A stretch of 64,000 bases of DNA from Pachyseris speciosa. Lineage: Eukaryota; Cnidaria; Anthozoa; Scleractinia; Pachyseridae. Both the position numbers and the translations under genes were made by a program. Shown here in pieces: positions 11,428 to 21,599 of this stretch. The DNA is taken from contig JAEMWC010000454.1 of the NCBI GenBank assembly GCA_016490735.1, forward strand, positions 112,501-176,500, given 5' to 3'. Position 1 is the first letter of the stretch, and each line of letters opens with the position of its first letter. Under the pieces are notes generated by a model that saw nothing but the letters and a program-made list of their open reading frames with translations, made no database searches and was not told the DNA's origin.

Positions 11428-11996
11428 GTAACTATTTACACCTCTTTTCTCGGATATTTTGTCTGAGTGTTTAGTTTACTTTGTAGTTTTAAGTGTGCTG
11501 GAGGAAATCATGCTAGTTTAATGGCCTCTAATATAACTTCTAGAATATTACGTAACTGGTTATTATCTGCTTGCCAAATCTGATGCACAGAGGGTTTTTC
11601 TCGATGATCTTATTTCTACACGTTTTCTGTTGCAACCAAGGATTGCAATGATTCATTTAAACCGGTCGAAAATGTCGCGTTGGCGCTGGCTAACCGTGAT
11701 AATGTTTGTTCAGAGGATGTTTATGTGCTAGCTAGTCGATGAATACCGCTTCAGTATTGCCAGAAAAAAGTAATATTCATTCCGACTGTAGCTAATATTG
11801 TGAACAACAAGTTAAAGATCGACTTAAGTAAGTTTTCAAGAGCTCGACCCACCAATACAAACAAACATAATTATAGGATGTTTGAAGTTGAGAGTGATGC
11901 CTGTTAAAATAGCTTAACGTTCAATTACAGATTGCTCTTTAATCAGTTGAAGTCAATCAGTGTACTATTCATGCTATGCCAAATCTATTTTTAGTT

Positions 11997-12125
11997 AGAA
12001 ACAAGAGGCTACAATTAACCTAAACTCGGGCTTGCAAAAAACAGTATTGTATCCCGAATTTAGCGCCGAACAAAAGAATAGAGAGAAGTCTGTCTTTCTT
12101 ACATCAGACGCATTGCGCTTAGCTT
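11997..12125 (+). repeat. Dispersed repeat shared with 20008-20140 (inverted)
   Basis: The block from CAAGAGGCTACAATTA through AAACTCGGGCTTGCAAAAAA to AGACGCATTGCGCTTAGC is the reverse complement of 20008-20140. It opens the extra 3.45 kb that interrupts copy 1 of the segmental duplication. No coding content is visible. Confidence 0.8.
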
Positions 12126-12281
12126 GTGTTGGAGTCTATTTCTTTAGACCCTTATCAACATATAGGCTCTAAAATTGCTTTACAGCTCAACCATTGAGAA
12201 TAATAATTATAACACTTGTAAAAAATAGTTCTAAAAGAAGAAGAATAAGAGAAACGAAAAAAAAAAACCCGTGATATATGC

Positions 12282-12360
12282 CACTAATAGATATCGAACC
12301 CTGGATACCTGCGTCACAGGCAGGAACAACGACCTCTAGGCCACAGAGGTTCATCGCAAT
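12282..12360 (-). mobile_element. tRNA-derived SINE remnant
   Basis: On the minus strand, TGGCCTAGAGGTC resembles an A box and GGTTCGATATC resembles a B box. Between them a 5-bp anticodon-like stem CCTGC/GCAGG closes a 7-nt loop CTGTGAC, which would read as His (GUG). The T arm and acceptor stem do not pair, and an A/T-rich tail follows toward 12187. This fits a decayed tRNA-derived SINE better than a working tRNA. Confidence 0.5.
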
Positions 12361-12439
12361 GTAACATGATAAAATAGTGTATTGATTCCAAAAAATACTA
12401 AGCACACTTGTTTTCGCTTCGATGGATATTTGTTTGAGA

Positions 12440-15030
12440 AAGAAAGCGCTTATCGAACGATGTAGTTTATTTCGCATAAACGTTAATGGAGTCTCGGTAA
12501 AATATGAGGAGAAAAATAATCAACAGAGTGAAACTGTTTACAAATACGTCAATCCAGGGTCATTGAAACATAAGAAAGCCGAACGTTTCTGCGGTCAGTT
12601 TCAAGTCACGCAATAAAAACTAATCGCTTATCATTCACAAACTAATGTCCACAAAATGGAGATATTGTGGAAAAATAGTAAATAAACTACCTGTCAAAGT
12701 TTCAGGGGTGTGTGATATCCCGTACTTGAGTTATTCAACAAAATGTGCATCTCAATGGAGCGGACACGGGGAAACACGGCAGTCCATCTGTGGTTTCAGT
12801 TTGGTCGTGTTAAAAGCTTTCTTCTCGCAGTTGAACTTGCAAATAATCGTATAGACACTTCTCTTAACATATTAGTTGTTCAGACTTCAAAGACACAAGG
12901 TGAATCGACGTTTTCCGATACGTGACAACAGGCATCATTCTTGCTGTTGTGAGTTTTTTTTTTTACATGTAGTTAGCGCTTGCGCAGAAACTCCGGAAGT
13001 GAGCTTTGTGGATGATACTCGACGAAGACAAAGAAGATCAAGAGGCCATGTTGACCTTTACTCGGCATTCTCGCAAAAGGCAATAAGAAATTGCAATTTG
13101 CTACTTCACTGATTCACCTGCACATTTGTAATATTATGACAAAGTTAAAATAACAAGATCTGAATTCCTTTCCATATTTTATTTTATTGCATCATGTTCA
13201 TCATGAGCAGATAGTAGCACTGCCTTCTTTAATACAACGCATTCTTCAAGTACAGTCAACACGGCTTGTGTTATGGATGTCTAGAAAACGATGACCCAAA
13301 ACACGCCCGAAAACCGACCCATAAAAACAATGAATGATTAGTGGCTTTTGTCTGCTTTTGATCCCAGGAGTTTGTTTCCTCATATAGGTCCGCTAGCTTG
13401 CACTAAAGACCATTACAGAGCGCAGGATTTTTTGGCAAAACGTTACTGGAATCTCGGTGAAATGCGAGGAGAAAAAATTCAGCAGGGTAAAACTGTTTGC
13501 CGAAATGCGTCACTTGAAACAGAGACATTGCTAAAGAGAGAAAGGTTTCTGCAGCCAGTTCTACAGTTGGATTTCACGTCACGCAATCAAAAAATATAAT
13601 CGCTTATCATTCAAAAATAATGTCAAGAAAAAAAAAGGAGTGAATAAACTACCTGTAAAAGTCACAGGAGTGTGTGATATCCTGTACTTGAGTTATTTAG
13701 CAAAGCGTACAGTATGTTGCCCAGTTTCCGGCCACTTTAGATTGCAAAGCTTACAACTTCTTTTCAGTACATGGAAAATTTCAAGATGGTACATTTACTT
13801 AACTTTACAATGCACAAAGTTTGGCGGCCTTCTCCAGGTATCTTTTAAATAATGCTTCTTTTCGCCAAAGTATGAAGTTGCCCAGTTTCCGGCCAACTAG
13901 TTCATTTTCCGGCCAGCATTATAAAGCAAATGTTTTTGTACCGCTTGAAGAAAACCGAAGTGTCAGCCCTAGTTCACATTTGTTTTTCGTTTTGTAAATA
14001 CAAATCAACTTAGCTAAACCGTTCTTTGGGTGTTTAAAGCAAAGCGATTACTTATGAAGGGAGGCGTAGGGGTAATGGGTGTTGGTGACTACATCACAAA
14101 TCATCGTGTTCATCATTTTTTGACCACAATGACCGTCACCAGCAATGGCTACATTGGTGTTATTTTGGTGCACAGTAACAGGCCGTGAGTTTTCGAGTAC
14201 TAAATTTTTAACATTCAGTTATTTGAAATCTTCAAAAATGGGTTTTGAGCAGCGTACCTTTTACTGGCCGGAAACTGGCACAGCAAGGTTAAATCGTTGC
14301 TAATTTTTACGTCTGAATTTCAAGAACAGCTAAATACTAGCTAATGATGACATAATCACGTTCATCTTTAATCTAAAAGCTCGTGAAAAAATTATCCAGC
14401 TCCTTGGGATATTTCCTATGAAATGAGCTATTTGTTTAGATGCGTTATCTTTGATGTGCAGTGAAAAGCGTAAATATTAGCGGCTAAAGTATTACTCACC
14501 TCGATTAAATTTCTCACTACTCTGCAATTTCTTGACCAAAAATCCTGCCAAAATCATTAATCGATAGCTGAAATGTTTGTATTTCTTTAGGAATATTTGG
14601 GTGTACGGAAATTAAAAAGGACGAGGAAACTAGCGGGCGCAATTTTTTTTGGCCGGAGACTGGTACCGGCCGGAAACTGGGCAACATACTGTACCCCTCA
14701 AAATTACAGCGGTTTAATATGTAGAAGTCACGGACAAGATGTTCAGTTTGGCTATGTTAAAACCTTTCGTCTCGCTGTTAAACTTGCAAACAATCCTAAT
14801 TTACACTTCTGTCTACACATTAGTTGTTCACACAAGTTGTAAACACAAGGTGAATCGTCATTTTAGCGTTCGTGATGGTAACATGCTGTAACATGGCGGC
14901 CTTCGGTACGGTGGCCTTGTTTTGTGCAACCTCGTCCCCAGGGCCTTCCGAGAGGTACTATTAAATTTAGCGTGCGCTTGCGCGGAAACGCCGAAGTGAG
15001 CTTTGTGGATGAAATACGACGACAAAGAAG
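12440..15030 (+). repeat. Tandem duplication (~615-bp unit) with a transposon in the second copy
   Basis: Unit 1 (about 12475-13080) and unit 2 (about 13435-15030) share many blocks in order. Examples are CGTTA.TGGA.TCTCGGT.AAAT, TAAACTACCTGT.AAAGT, GTGTGATATCC.GTACTTGAG, and GTGAGCTTTGTGGATGA.A.TACGACGA. Unit 2 is longer only because a ~982-bp DNA element sits at 13710-14691. The unit has no recognisable reading frame. The whole structure belongs to the part of copy 1 that is missing from the other duplication copy. Confidence 0.75.
13710..14691. mobile_element. Non-autonomous Tc1/mariner-type element with TA target duplication
   Basis: Perfect 24-bp terminal inverted repeats start CAGTATGTTGCCCAGTTTCC (13710-13733) and end with their exact complement (14668-14691). 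Each end is flanked by TA (13708-13709 and 14692-14693), the duplicated target typical of the Tc1/mariner/IS630 superfamily. Copies of the TTTCCGGCC motif recur subterminally near 13880, 13905, 14270 and 14650. No transposase frame is present, so any movement needed an enzyme supplied in trans. Confidence 0.85.
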
Positions 15031-15780
15031 AACGAACGACATTTTTCTTTGCGAGACACCATCGTGACACTTGGATTCCTTGCTATCCGGGCTACGTGAT
15101 GTGGCAACGCGTGGATCGGATGGCAAGAGACTCCAGGGTACGGAACTTGATATCGTGAACGGGTTCACTGTGCAGTTTATTGGCACTCACATTGAAGCTG
15201 GCGTCTTTTAAATCTGCTACACCATGCCGATAAGTCCCAATAAGGACGAAACAGCTGTCCATGGTTGCAGCCCTACTTTATCGAGTCTCGGTCATGTTGG
15301 TGTCTCGCAAAGTCAACTTTTCTCACGTAGTGTCAGCCTTGCTTGTTACATGTACATTCTGACATTTTCAAACTCGGCCGACTTCCGGCCGAGTAATAAA
15401 AAGAAGAACGGACGGAATTTTAAACCTCGGGCGCTCTTCGAAGCCCGAGTAATTACTTTTATGCCGTCTCATATGGAAGCAGCTTTGTCGATTGACGCCG
15501 GATCTGTGTGCCTCGCTCTAATTCTCGCAGCACACACTAGTGGTGCGTGCAGAACTGATCACTTGATGTATGGACGCCTGTTCGCCCTAAAATAAATGAA
15601 AATGAAGCTTACATCATATTCATACCAAGCCACTCAATGTTTAATGATAACCATCTTTTTCACTGTGTAAGGTTTCGTTCAGTCTCATTAAATTATGCAG
15701 ACGCGTCTATTACAAGAAAACAAAAGCTGCATCGTTAGCACAGGATTACGCAGAGGCAAGTTTCCTTAAGGTGGAAAGGT

Positions 15781-16267
15781 ACCCTAGACTAACTTTTTCT
15801 CCAAAATCAAACTTATGCAGAAGAAACCACCACCATGCAACTCGTTGCCATGAATGAGTCTCTTGTTGCCATGGGAATAGTACAGGCTTTTGTGAGGTAT
15901 CTTTAATAGTGCTTCCTCGGTAACAATAAATGAGAAATACTTAGTCAGAGAGGCAAGAAACAATTTTTTACAAATTATCTTTGTATTGATCTATGATATG
16001 AACCTAGACTTGTGGAGTGACTCTTATTATTTGCAGAGAGAAAAATCTTCAAAGTTTCACTTTGCCAAAAACGGGTATTTTCTGCCTATACCTACCATCA
16101 ATCTTTCAAATGTTATGAAAGAACAATTCAACAGATTGGCTTTATTCTGGTTCATTGCTTAGCCTGGGTTTGTCTACCTCAAATTTGATCCCTCAAAAGC
16201 TGGTAAAAGTAAAATCATGGAAAGTAAGTAATTGTTGCCATCTACAGATTCTATGCCAGTTTCAAAT
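15781..16267. other. No recognised content
   Basis: Nothing beyond short A/T-rich sequence: no gene, no tandem repeat, and no inverted repeat that I can support. Confidence 0.4.
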
Positions 16268-16625
16268 TTCAAGCCTGGTTTTCATGTGTCGGGAAAATCC
16301 CAGACGGTCGGGGATTTCACTATTTCCCGACCGTCCCAGATTTAAGCCTGGTTTTCATATGTCGGGAAAATCCCAGACGGTCGGGGATTTCACTGTTTCC
16401 CGACCGTTTCAGATTTTTGCCGAGATAACGACAACCGCAGAAATCTGGAACGCATCGGTAAAATAGAAACCTTCCCGATTTTCCCGATTTGTCACCGACC
16501 ATCCCAGACGATCGGGGATGTCTACGATCTCCAGTTTACATTTATCGCCATAAACCTGGGATGGTCGGAAAACAGTGAAATCCCCGATCGTCTGGGATTC
16601 TCCCAACATCTGAAAACTAGGCTAT
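16268..16625. mobile_element. Foldback element with duplicated left terminal repeat
   Basis: A ~73-bp module starting AAGCCTGGTTTTCA.GTGTCGG is present twice in tandem (16273 and 16344), and its inverted form closes the element near 16550-16623 (ending CTGAAAACTAGGCT). A further inverted piece lies around 16490-16520 (GACCATCCCAGACGATCGGG). The arms share TCCCAGACGGTCGGGGATTT. No transposase is encoded. This looks like a foldback DNA element. Confidence 0.75.
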
Positions 16626-17613
16626 AGAAATAAACAAAGAGTAAACTACAAAAGCGAAAAGATTGTAAGGAAGAAACGCTATAACTATAGAAAATAGCCG
16701 AATCATGGGCGCAAAAAACCTGCATAGGGTCACGAAAAAAATTGCTGTGGTTAGGTTTTGCCATCTTTTCCAGCAATATCAGTGCAAAAGTGTTTGTTAC
16801 ACATGAAGCAAGGGGAAAAAATCAAACAGGCATGACAATGCACTTCTCCGGAAAAGTAATAGCACAGAGATGGGATGTAAACAATATATCAGCTCAAAAC
16901 TACAGTAGTGCAAGAATGAAATGGAAATCTTACCTCGCAAACGAGTAGTCGGGACAATTAAATTGTTTTTCAACTGAACACAGGGAGCAGAGGAGTTCTA
17001 CAATTGCAGCGCGTGTCGATCTAGTCGGATTTGAATCACCGTACGTGATGAAACCACATACAAGTGATCGTGATACGCTGCTGTCACGCTGCTGTTGAAA
17101 CCTATCCATGACAATGGCCGTCGCCCGAACGATTCCGGAAAGTATCCAAGGCCAATATGAACAAGGCATAACCAAGAGTACTTACACGATTGTATCGTAG
17201 ACAACTATTTGAATGAATATTTTTCAAGCCGAAGGGAACCTATGGCTCTGACATGAGATGGATAAGTAAGGGGTTAGTCGAGGGAGAGTTTGCGGGAATT
17301 GCTAAGTGGACTCCACATGAAACTGTAGGGAAGAACTCGGACCTAACGGAAAATCCTAAGGACGGGAACTAGAGGGAAACCCGGGGAGATGGGGGTGTTC
17401 GGACTCCAAATCTAACAGTAAACATTCACGGCACTGATCCGGGCTTCTATCTTCGGTTTATTTTTGCCTGCTATCTGCTACTTTCACAGGAAACATCCAC
17501 AACAAAACCTACTAAGACCTCAACTTACATTCAGATCTCTGTGCACATGTTCTTCTATTATTGCTAAAGGGGAGTATAACAATTCATGCAATGTCAATGT
17601 CACTTCCGGTCTC
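16626..17613. other. No recognised gene, possibly outer LTR sequence
   Basis: No domain or splice-supported frame is visible. The part from about 17400 to 17613 adjoins the repeated LTR-like segment of the BEL/Pao element and may be the rest of that LTR, but no second full copy exists in the window to prove it. Confidence 0.4.
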
Positions 17614-17709
17614 AAGTACAATCACTTGCGGTTTCCTACCCTGGACAGTTCACAGATCAGAAATATCGTCACGAAATCTCCTAAACAAAACGGCTTATTT
17701 AAATGTTCA
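17614..17709. repeat. LTR-like direct repeat, left copy
   Basis: It starts AAGTACAATCACTTGCGG and ends GGCTTATTTAAATGTTCA, and matches 19914-20009 in the same orientation. It lies just after the end of the integrase region in element orientation, where a 3' LTR is expected. Confidence 0.75.
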
Positions 17710-17759
17710 GCTTTCGACATCATCCACCTCGTAACTTGCAGTAGCATGTTGCGACTCCA

Positions 17760-19110
17760 TCAGTCCTTATAGCGATGTGGACGAACAATCTTTCTTCCTC
17801 TTCGAGTCCTCTGTGGAAGGGTGACTTCACATTCAGCTTCCTCTTCCTTATCGTCCAGCATCTCGGCTTCGCTGTCTAACATCACATCATCTTTATTGGC
17901 ACTCTTTGGTGAGCTTGTAATGGGCAGGAGATTGTCAGATTCAGCACAGAGCTCCAATTTGTACATTTTGCGAACTGGTCGTGTTAGCAGTCCCGACGTC
18001 ACCTGGACAACAGCAGCGCGACATCTTCCATCTCGAACGAGAATGAGCTGTCGGACAACCCCCATCTTCCAGTTTAGACGTTTTTCTCTGTCGTCAGCTA
18101 CAAGGACAACCTCTCCGTTTCTCAAAGGATAGGGCAGAGTCTTCCAAACTTCCCCTTGTGAACCCAGCACTTGATGCAAGTATTCTTTCTTCCAAAGGTC
18201 ATTCCTGGACAACAGCTACTTTCTTCTCCGTCGAAATTCATCAGAGAGGTTCAGTTCTCTTTCTTCTTCCTTGATGTCTCCTCGGGGTGGCAACAGGAAC
18301 TGCTCAGGACAAAAAGGGATAGGAACACCACCATCAGGATCGCCCAACTCCCACAAGTAAGTGATAGGCCGGTGGTTGATGACTTTCTCCACCTCGCTTA
18401 GAGTAGTTACCAGCTCCTTCCAGGAAAGCATGCGCACTGCATGGCCCAACGAACGACGTAGGAGGCCTTTGACAATGCCCACCAACCTCTCCCAGGCTAC
18501 TCGCCACCAAGGTCCACGTCCGACTAAAACAAATGATTCTTGTCTCTCACCCACTTAGCCGCTGCCACAAAGTTTGATCCGTGATCACTTGTGCATATCT
18601 GAGGGACACCTCGTCTGTTCATAAGTCTCTGCAATGCATGAATCAATGCTTCTACAGACAATGACGTCACAAGTTCTAAATGAATGGCTCTAACTGACAT
18701 GCACGTAAATACCACGAACCAGACCTTTCTGTTATCCTTTAGGTATAAGGGTCCTCCTAGATCCATGCCAGTAGTTTCAAAGGGACGCTTGCAGGTTACA
18801 CGACCCTGAGGGAATGGAAGTGTCTGTTCAGATGCAGGAGCAGCCAAGAACCTGCTGCTCTTCCTGCACTTCCGTATAACAGATGAGACTGGCTTCTTTG
18901 AACGCAAGATCCAAATCCCTTGTCGTCTCAGCTCCGAAATAACTGTGGCAGTACCGGAGTGTTGCATTTTTCATGAACATGAAGCACCAATTGGTCAACA
19001 ACACCACACTTCTTAATTAGGACTGGATGAAGCTCTGCGAAAGTCGCTTCCACTTGTTACAAACGGCCCCCCATCCTGATTAATCCACCTTCCAAGAACG
19101 GGTGTAAGGA
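17760..19110 (-). pseudogene. BEL/Pao integrase remnant
   Basis: Three minus-strand pieces carry integrase features. Near 19010-18940 is a decayed HPVLIKKCGVVDQLVLHVH-like zinc-binding start, and 18967-18524 gives TGMDLGGPL (first acidic residue), RAIHLELVTSLSVEALIHAL and RRGVPQICTSDHGSNF (second acidic residue). The piece 18554-18216 gives PWWRVAWERLVGIVKGLLRR (the expected Glu) and VINHRPITYLWELGDPDGG. The piece 18212-17760 gives YPLRNGEVVLVADD and LTRPVRKMYKLEL, the C-terminal domain of BEL/Pao integrases. A frameshift near 18540, a stop at about 18213-18215 and loss of a zinc Cys (CRKS) show decay. Confidence 0.85.
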
Positions 19111-19421
19111 CATCAGACTGGACTGGCGGCTGACTGGTTGCCCATTTTCCAGTGACTTTTATTCCTTCCAGAAAACTTCCTTTGCTCTTGTTTCAGGATG
19201 ACCGTTTTAACATATTGCAACTCTTCTGAGGTCAGCATATTTTGAGTGTTTTTGATAGACTTGTGCCAATGCAGCATCCAAGCTACACCTCTTAAACTGC
19301 GAATTTACTTGCCCGTTCTGGGTGGGTCAACAACGTCCTCGACATAATTCGGTTCTTGATCGTCAGCTATGGCTATCATCAGTAATGCAGTAGCTACATC
19401 ATTCTTTGGATGTTTTGGCCA

Positions 19422-19953
19422 TTATGAATCAGGTAGTTTCAACCATTTAGGGCCATTCAACCAAATCTTGGAGCCAGACAACTGGGTTACTGTTAAACCT
19501 CGAGTAGGTAAGTCAGCAAGGTTTTCATCAGTTGGAACCCATGACCACACTCCACCAACAGCTGCAATCTCCTCCACACGGTTAGCCACAAACACTCCAC
19601 CCAAACGTGGTCCCTGATTTATCCACGCGAGAGCAACACTGGAGTCCGTCCAAAGGAATTCATCATCAATCTTGAGGACGTCGTTGTACTCTAATCCCAG
19701 TGAATGCAGAGGCCGAGCTCCCAGTAAAGCGCCAAGGAGTTCGAGACGAGGTATTGTATCTCCATCCGGTGGGGCAAGTCGACACTTTGAAGCGACAAGA
19801 TTGACTTTTACCTCTCCCTTCACATCTGCTACACGAAGAGGCAGCTGCAGGATAGGCTCTGGACGAGGCATCAGTGAAAACGTGAAGCGACACTCTTACA
19901 TCCTTGCATAGAGAAGTACAATCACTTGCGGTTTCCCACCCTGGACAGTTCAC
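19422..19953 (-). pseudogene. BEL/Pao RNase H-region remnant
   Basis: The minus strand encodes VASKCRLAPPDGDTIPRLEL, then LWTDSSVALAWINQGPRLGG, then VANRVEEI, then WSWVPTDENLADLPTRGLT. This is the usual order in BEL/Pao elements between reverse transcriptase and integrase. A second frame (19953-19666) overlaps it, with CKDVRVSLHVFTDASSRAYPAA giving the preceding FTDAS motif in another phase, so there is a frameshift near 19850. Confidence 0.8.
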
Positions 19954-20007
19954 AGATCAGAAATACCGTCACGAAATCTCCTAAACAAAACGGCTTATTT
20001 AAATGTT

Positions 20008-20140
20008 CAAGCTAAGCGCAATGCGTCCGATGGACGAGAGACAGACTTCTCTCTATTCTTTTGTTTAGCGCTAAATTAGGGATACAATACAGTTTTTTGC
20101 AAGCCCGAGTTTAGGCTAATTGTAGCCTCTTGTTTGTGAT
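20008..20140 (-). repeat. Dispersed repeat, inverted copy of 11997-12125
   Basis: It begins GCTAAGCGCAATGCGTC immediately after the truncated LTR-like repeat and ends GCCTCTTGTTTGTGAT. It is the reverse complement of the 11997-12125 block, with scattered differences. Confidence 0.8.
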
Positions 20141-20184
20141 GAAAGACAAGGTGAAAGCTGAGGTTTATGGTTATTTCAATTCGT

Positions 20185-20300
20185 GACATTAGGCATAAAT
20201 AGATTGTGCTCGGCAACTTTTGAGCAACTTTTAGCGTTTTCAGCAACTTTTTGTAGTGCGAGCAACCTACAGCAACTTTTGCCTTTCTTGGCAACTTTTG
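20185..20300. repeat. Cluster of GCAACTTTT words, left
   Basis: Five exact copies of GCAACTTTT occur within about 90 bp with irregular spacing. A matching cluster lies at 21120-21225. No period is constant, so this is not a simple tandem array. Confidence 0.6.
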
Positions 20301-20556
20301 AGTCAACAAATAGCTAAAAACTGACCAAACCATAATAAAGGTCCTTATTAAAAGGTTTTTATTAAAACTGGTCAAAACTAAGGTGTCGTACGTTCTTACA
20401 AATAATTTATAAAATAACACGTGCGCCCACGAACTGGATAGCAGCTATCTATCTAACGGGCGCTTACATCTAGCGGTTATTCGCTCCAACAATAGAGCTT
20501 CCCACCCGCCATCTTGGTATTTGCTGAAGTGCGAGGCATCACAATTAGAAGCTGAA

Positions 20557-20727
20557 ATGTCTGACGAGGAAAATGAAAATAATACAGATATTGACCCTAC
20601 TGACGTTACCATAGCCGCTGGGGCAACTCTTAGTAGTCAGCACTATGATGTTTATTGCAAACATTGTGATCTTTACTCATTAGAAACGTCATTACAAAAT
20701 ACTTTCTATTTAACAATTAGATTATGA
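20557..20727 (+). CDS. Possible 5' end of an unknown gene, cut by a MITE
   Basis: The frame from the ATG at 20557 reads MSDEENENNTDIDPTDVTIA, then SSQHYDVYCKHCDLYSLETS, and stops inside the palindromic element that begins at 20711. The start is acidic, which is common for nuclear proteins, and a CXXC pair follows. Just upstream lies CCGCCATCTTGG, a word frequent near animal transcription starts (YY1-type). No downstream exon was found and no family is recognised. It may be a relic disrupted by the insertion, or chance. Confidence 0.25.
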   Translation: MSDEENENNTDIDPTDVTIAAGATLSSQHYDVYCKHCDLYSLETSLQNTFYLTIRL

Positions 20728-21016
20728 GCTCGAGATTTCTATCGCGTGATAGCTGATGAGTGCGCAGCCCGAATCAGCTATCACGCATAGAAATCGAGAG
20801 CGAATAATCTAATTGTTTTAGTATAAATCTACTAGTCGTTCAAAACTAAACAAGTAAATTATCTAAATCCTCCTCGCAGACACTTCGAAAACGCGAAGAA
20901 GCGGTCGCCATTGTGTTGACAATCGCTACTCACTATCTATCGCAGTATAGATAGCGAGTAGCGTAGCCAATCAGAGAACGGTATTCGTGATAGAACGCTA
21001 GTAGATTTATATTAAT
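20711..21016 (+). mobile_element. Composite palindromic element, copy 1
   Basis: Two hairpin modules lie end to end. Module 1 (20711-20820) opens AACAATTAGATTATGAGCTC and closes GCGAATAATCTAATTGTT. Module 2 (20820-21016) opens TTAGTATAAATCTACTAG and closes CTAGTAGATTTATATTAA, with an inner ATCGCTACTCACTATCTATC stem. The same composite occurs inverted at 23912-24216. No protein is encoded. Confidence 0.8.
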
Positions 21017-21119
21017 TTTAGTTACGTTGAGCTTAAAGATTATATTGATCACAACAAATGATGTTAAATTACACATACAAGGTCGATCATGTTTGAGTAG
21101 CAATCTAGAACAAAATGAC

Positions 21120-21230
21120 TTTCAAAAGTAAGCAACTTTTCTAAATTTGGCCGGGCAACTTTTAAATTTTTGAGCAACTTTAGAACAACTTTTGGGTGTA
21201 TTGTCAAGCAACTTTTGCTGTATTTACTAG
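21120..21230. repeat. Cluster of GCAACTTTT words, right
   Basis: Three exact copies and two one-base variants of GCAACTTTT occur in about 90 bp (AAGCAACTTTTC, GGGCAACTTTTAA, GAGCAACTTTAG and others). It is separated from the left cluster by the unknown frame and the palindromic element. Confidence 0.6.
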
Positions 21231-21251
21231 CACAATCTATTCATGCCTACG

Positions 21252-21335
21252 TGACATACATACATACATACATACATACATACATACATACATACATACA
21301 TACATACATACATACATACATACATACATACACAC
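21252..21335. repeat. (CATA)n microsatellite
   Basis: About 20 units of CATA are followed by a short CA run. Poly-Cys/Val/Tyr/Met frames across it are artefacts. Confidence 0.95.
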
Positions 21336-21599
21336 ACACATACTTTATTAGCATTCCCCGGGGTCTTTTCAATACTAATGCATCTATCAATGGTTTGCCC
21401 CAGGATGGGGAGGGGGGGGCAACCCACGGGAAATTTGACATTTTCAGGTTTTCAAATGTCAGTTTCCCCACCCTTGCGCTTTCGAAAGACTCACACAAGT
21501 ACGTAGGGGCCAGGCCCTTGATGCACCTACATGTCATTACTGTGTCTCTGTAGTGAAGATACTCATATACTGGTAGTCATTTGATCTCGCGTAAAGCAG

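Larger units (their letters stand above)
6775..15780 (+). repeat. Segmental duplication, copy 1 (interrupted)
   Basis: This block is collinear with 25263-30670 in the same orientation. Matching landmarks run from CACCTGTTCAGAATATT (6803 / 25299) through a LINE 3' fragment, GGGCGAAAAA (7340 / 26466), a decayed ~100-bp satellite (8460-8720 / 27599-27840), a poly-G tract, and a first-exon-like segment (11361 / 29639), to CTATGCCAAATCTATTTT (11974 / 30319). Copy 1 then carries about 3.45 kb (11996-15449) absent from copy 2, after which homology resumes at TGCCGTCTC.ATGGAAGCAG (15461 / 30359) and runs to TTTCCTTAA near 15770. Copy 1 also has about 720 extra bp at 10070-10797. The two copies differ by substitutions and many small indels, so this is not a recent event. 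Confidence 0.85.
17614..20009 (-). mobile_element. Broken BEL/Pao LTR retrotransposon
   Basis: A 96-bp direct repeat (17614-17709 and 19914-20009, only a few differences) brackets a minus-strand pol remnant. In element orientation the order is RNase H-like region, integrase zinc-binding region and core, then the integrase C-terminal domain typical of BEL/Pao. Gag, protease and reverse transcriptase are absent: the coding sequence runs straight into the LTR-like repeat near 19913. This indicates an internal deletion that joined mid-pol to mid-LTR. Frameshifts and stops make it inactive. Confidence 0.85.

Noticed and set aside
18216..18967. Functional host gene with an integrase-like domain
   Set aside because: Frameshift, in-frame stop, loss of a zinc Cys and a flanking LTR-like repeat show a dead BEL/Pao element.
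21170..21553. 127-aa frame with (YIHT)n and minus-strand (CMYV)n frames
   Set aside because: Produced by the CATA microsatellite.
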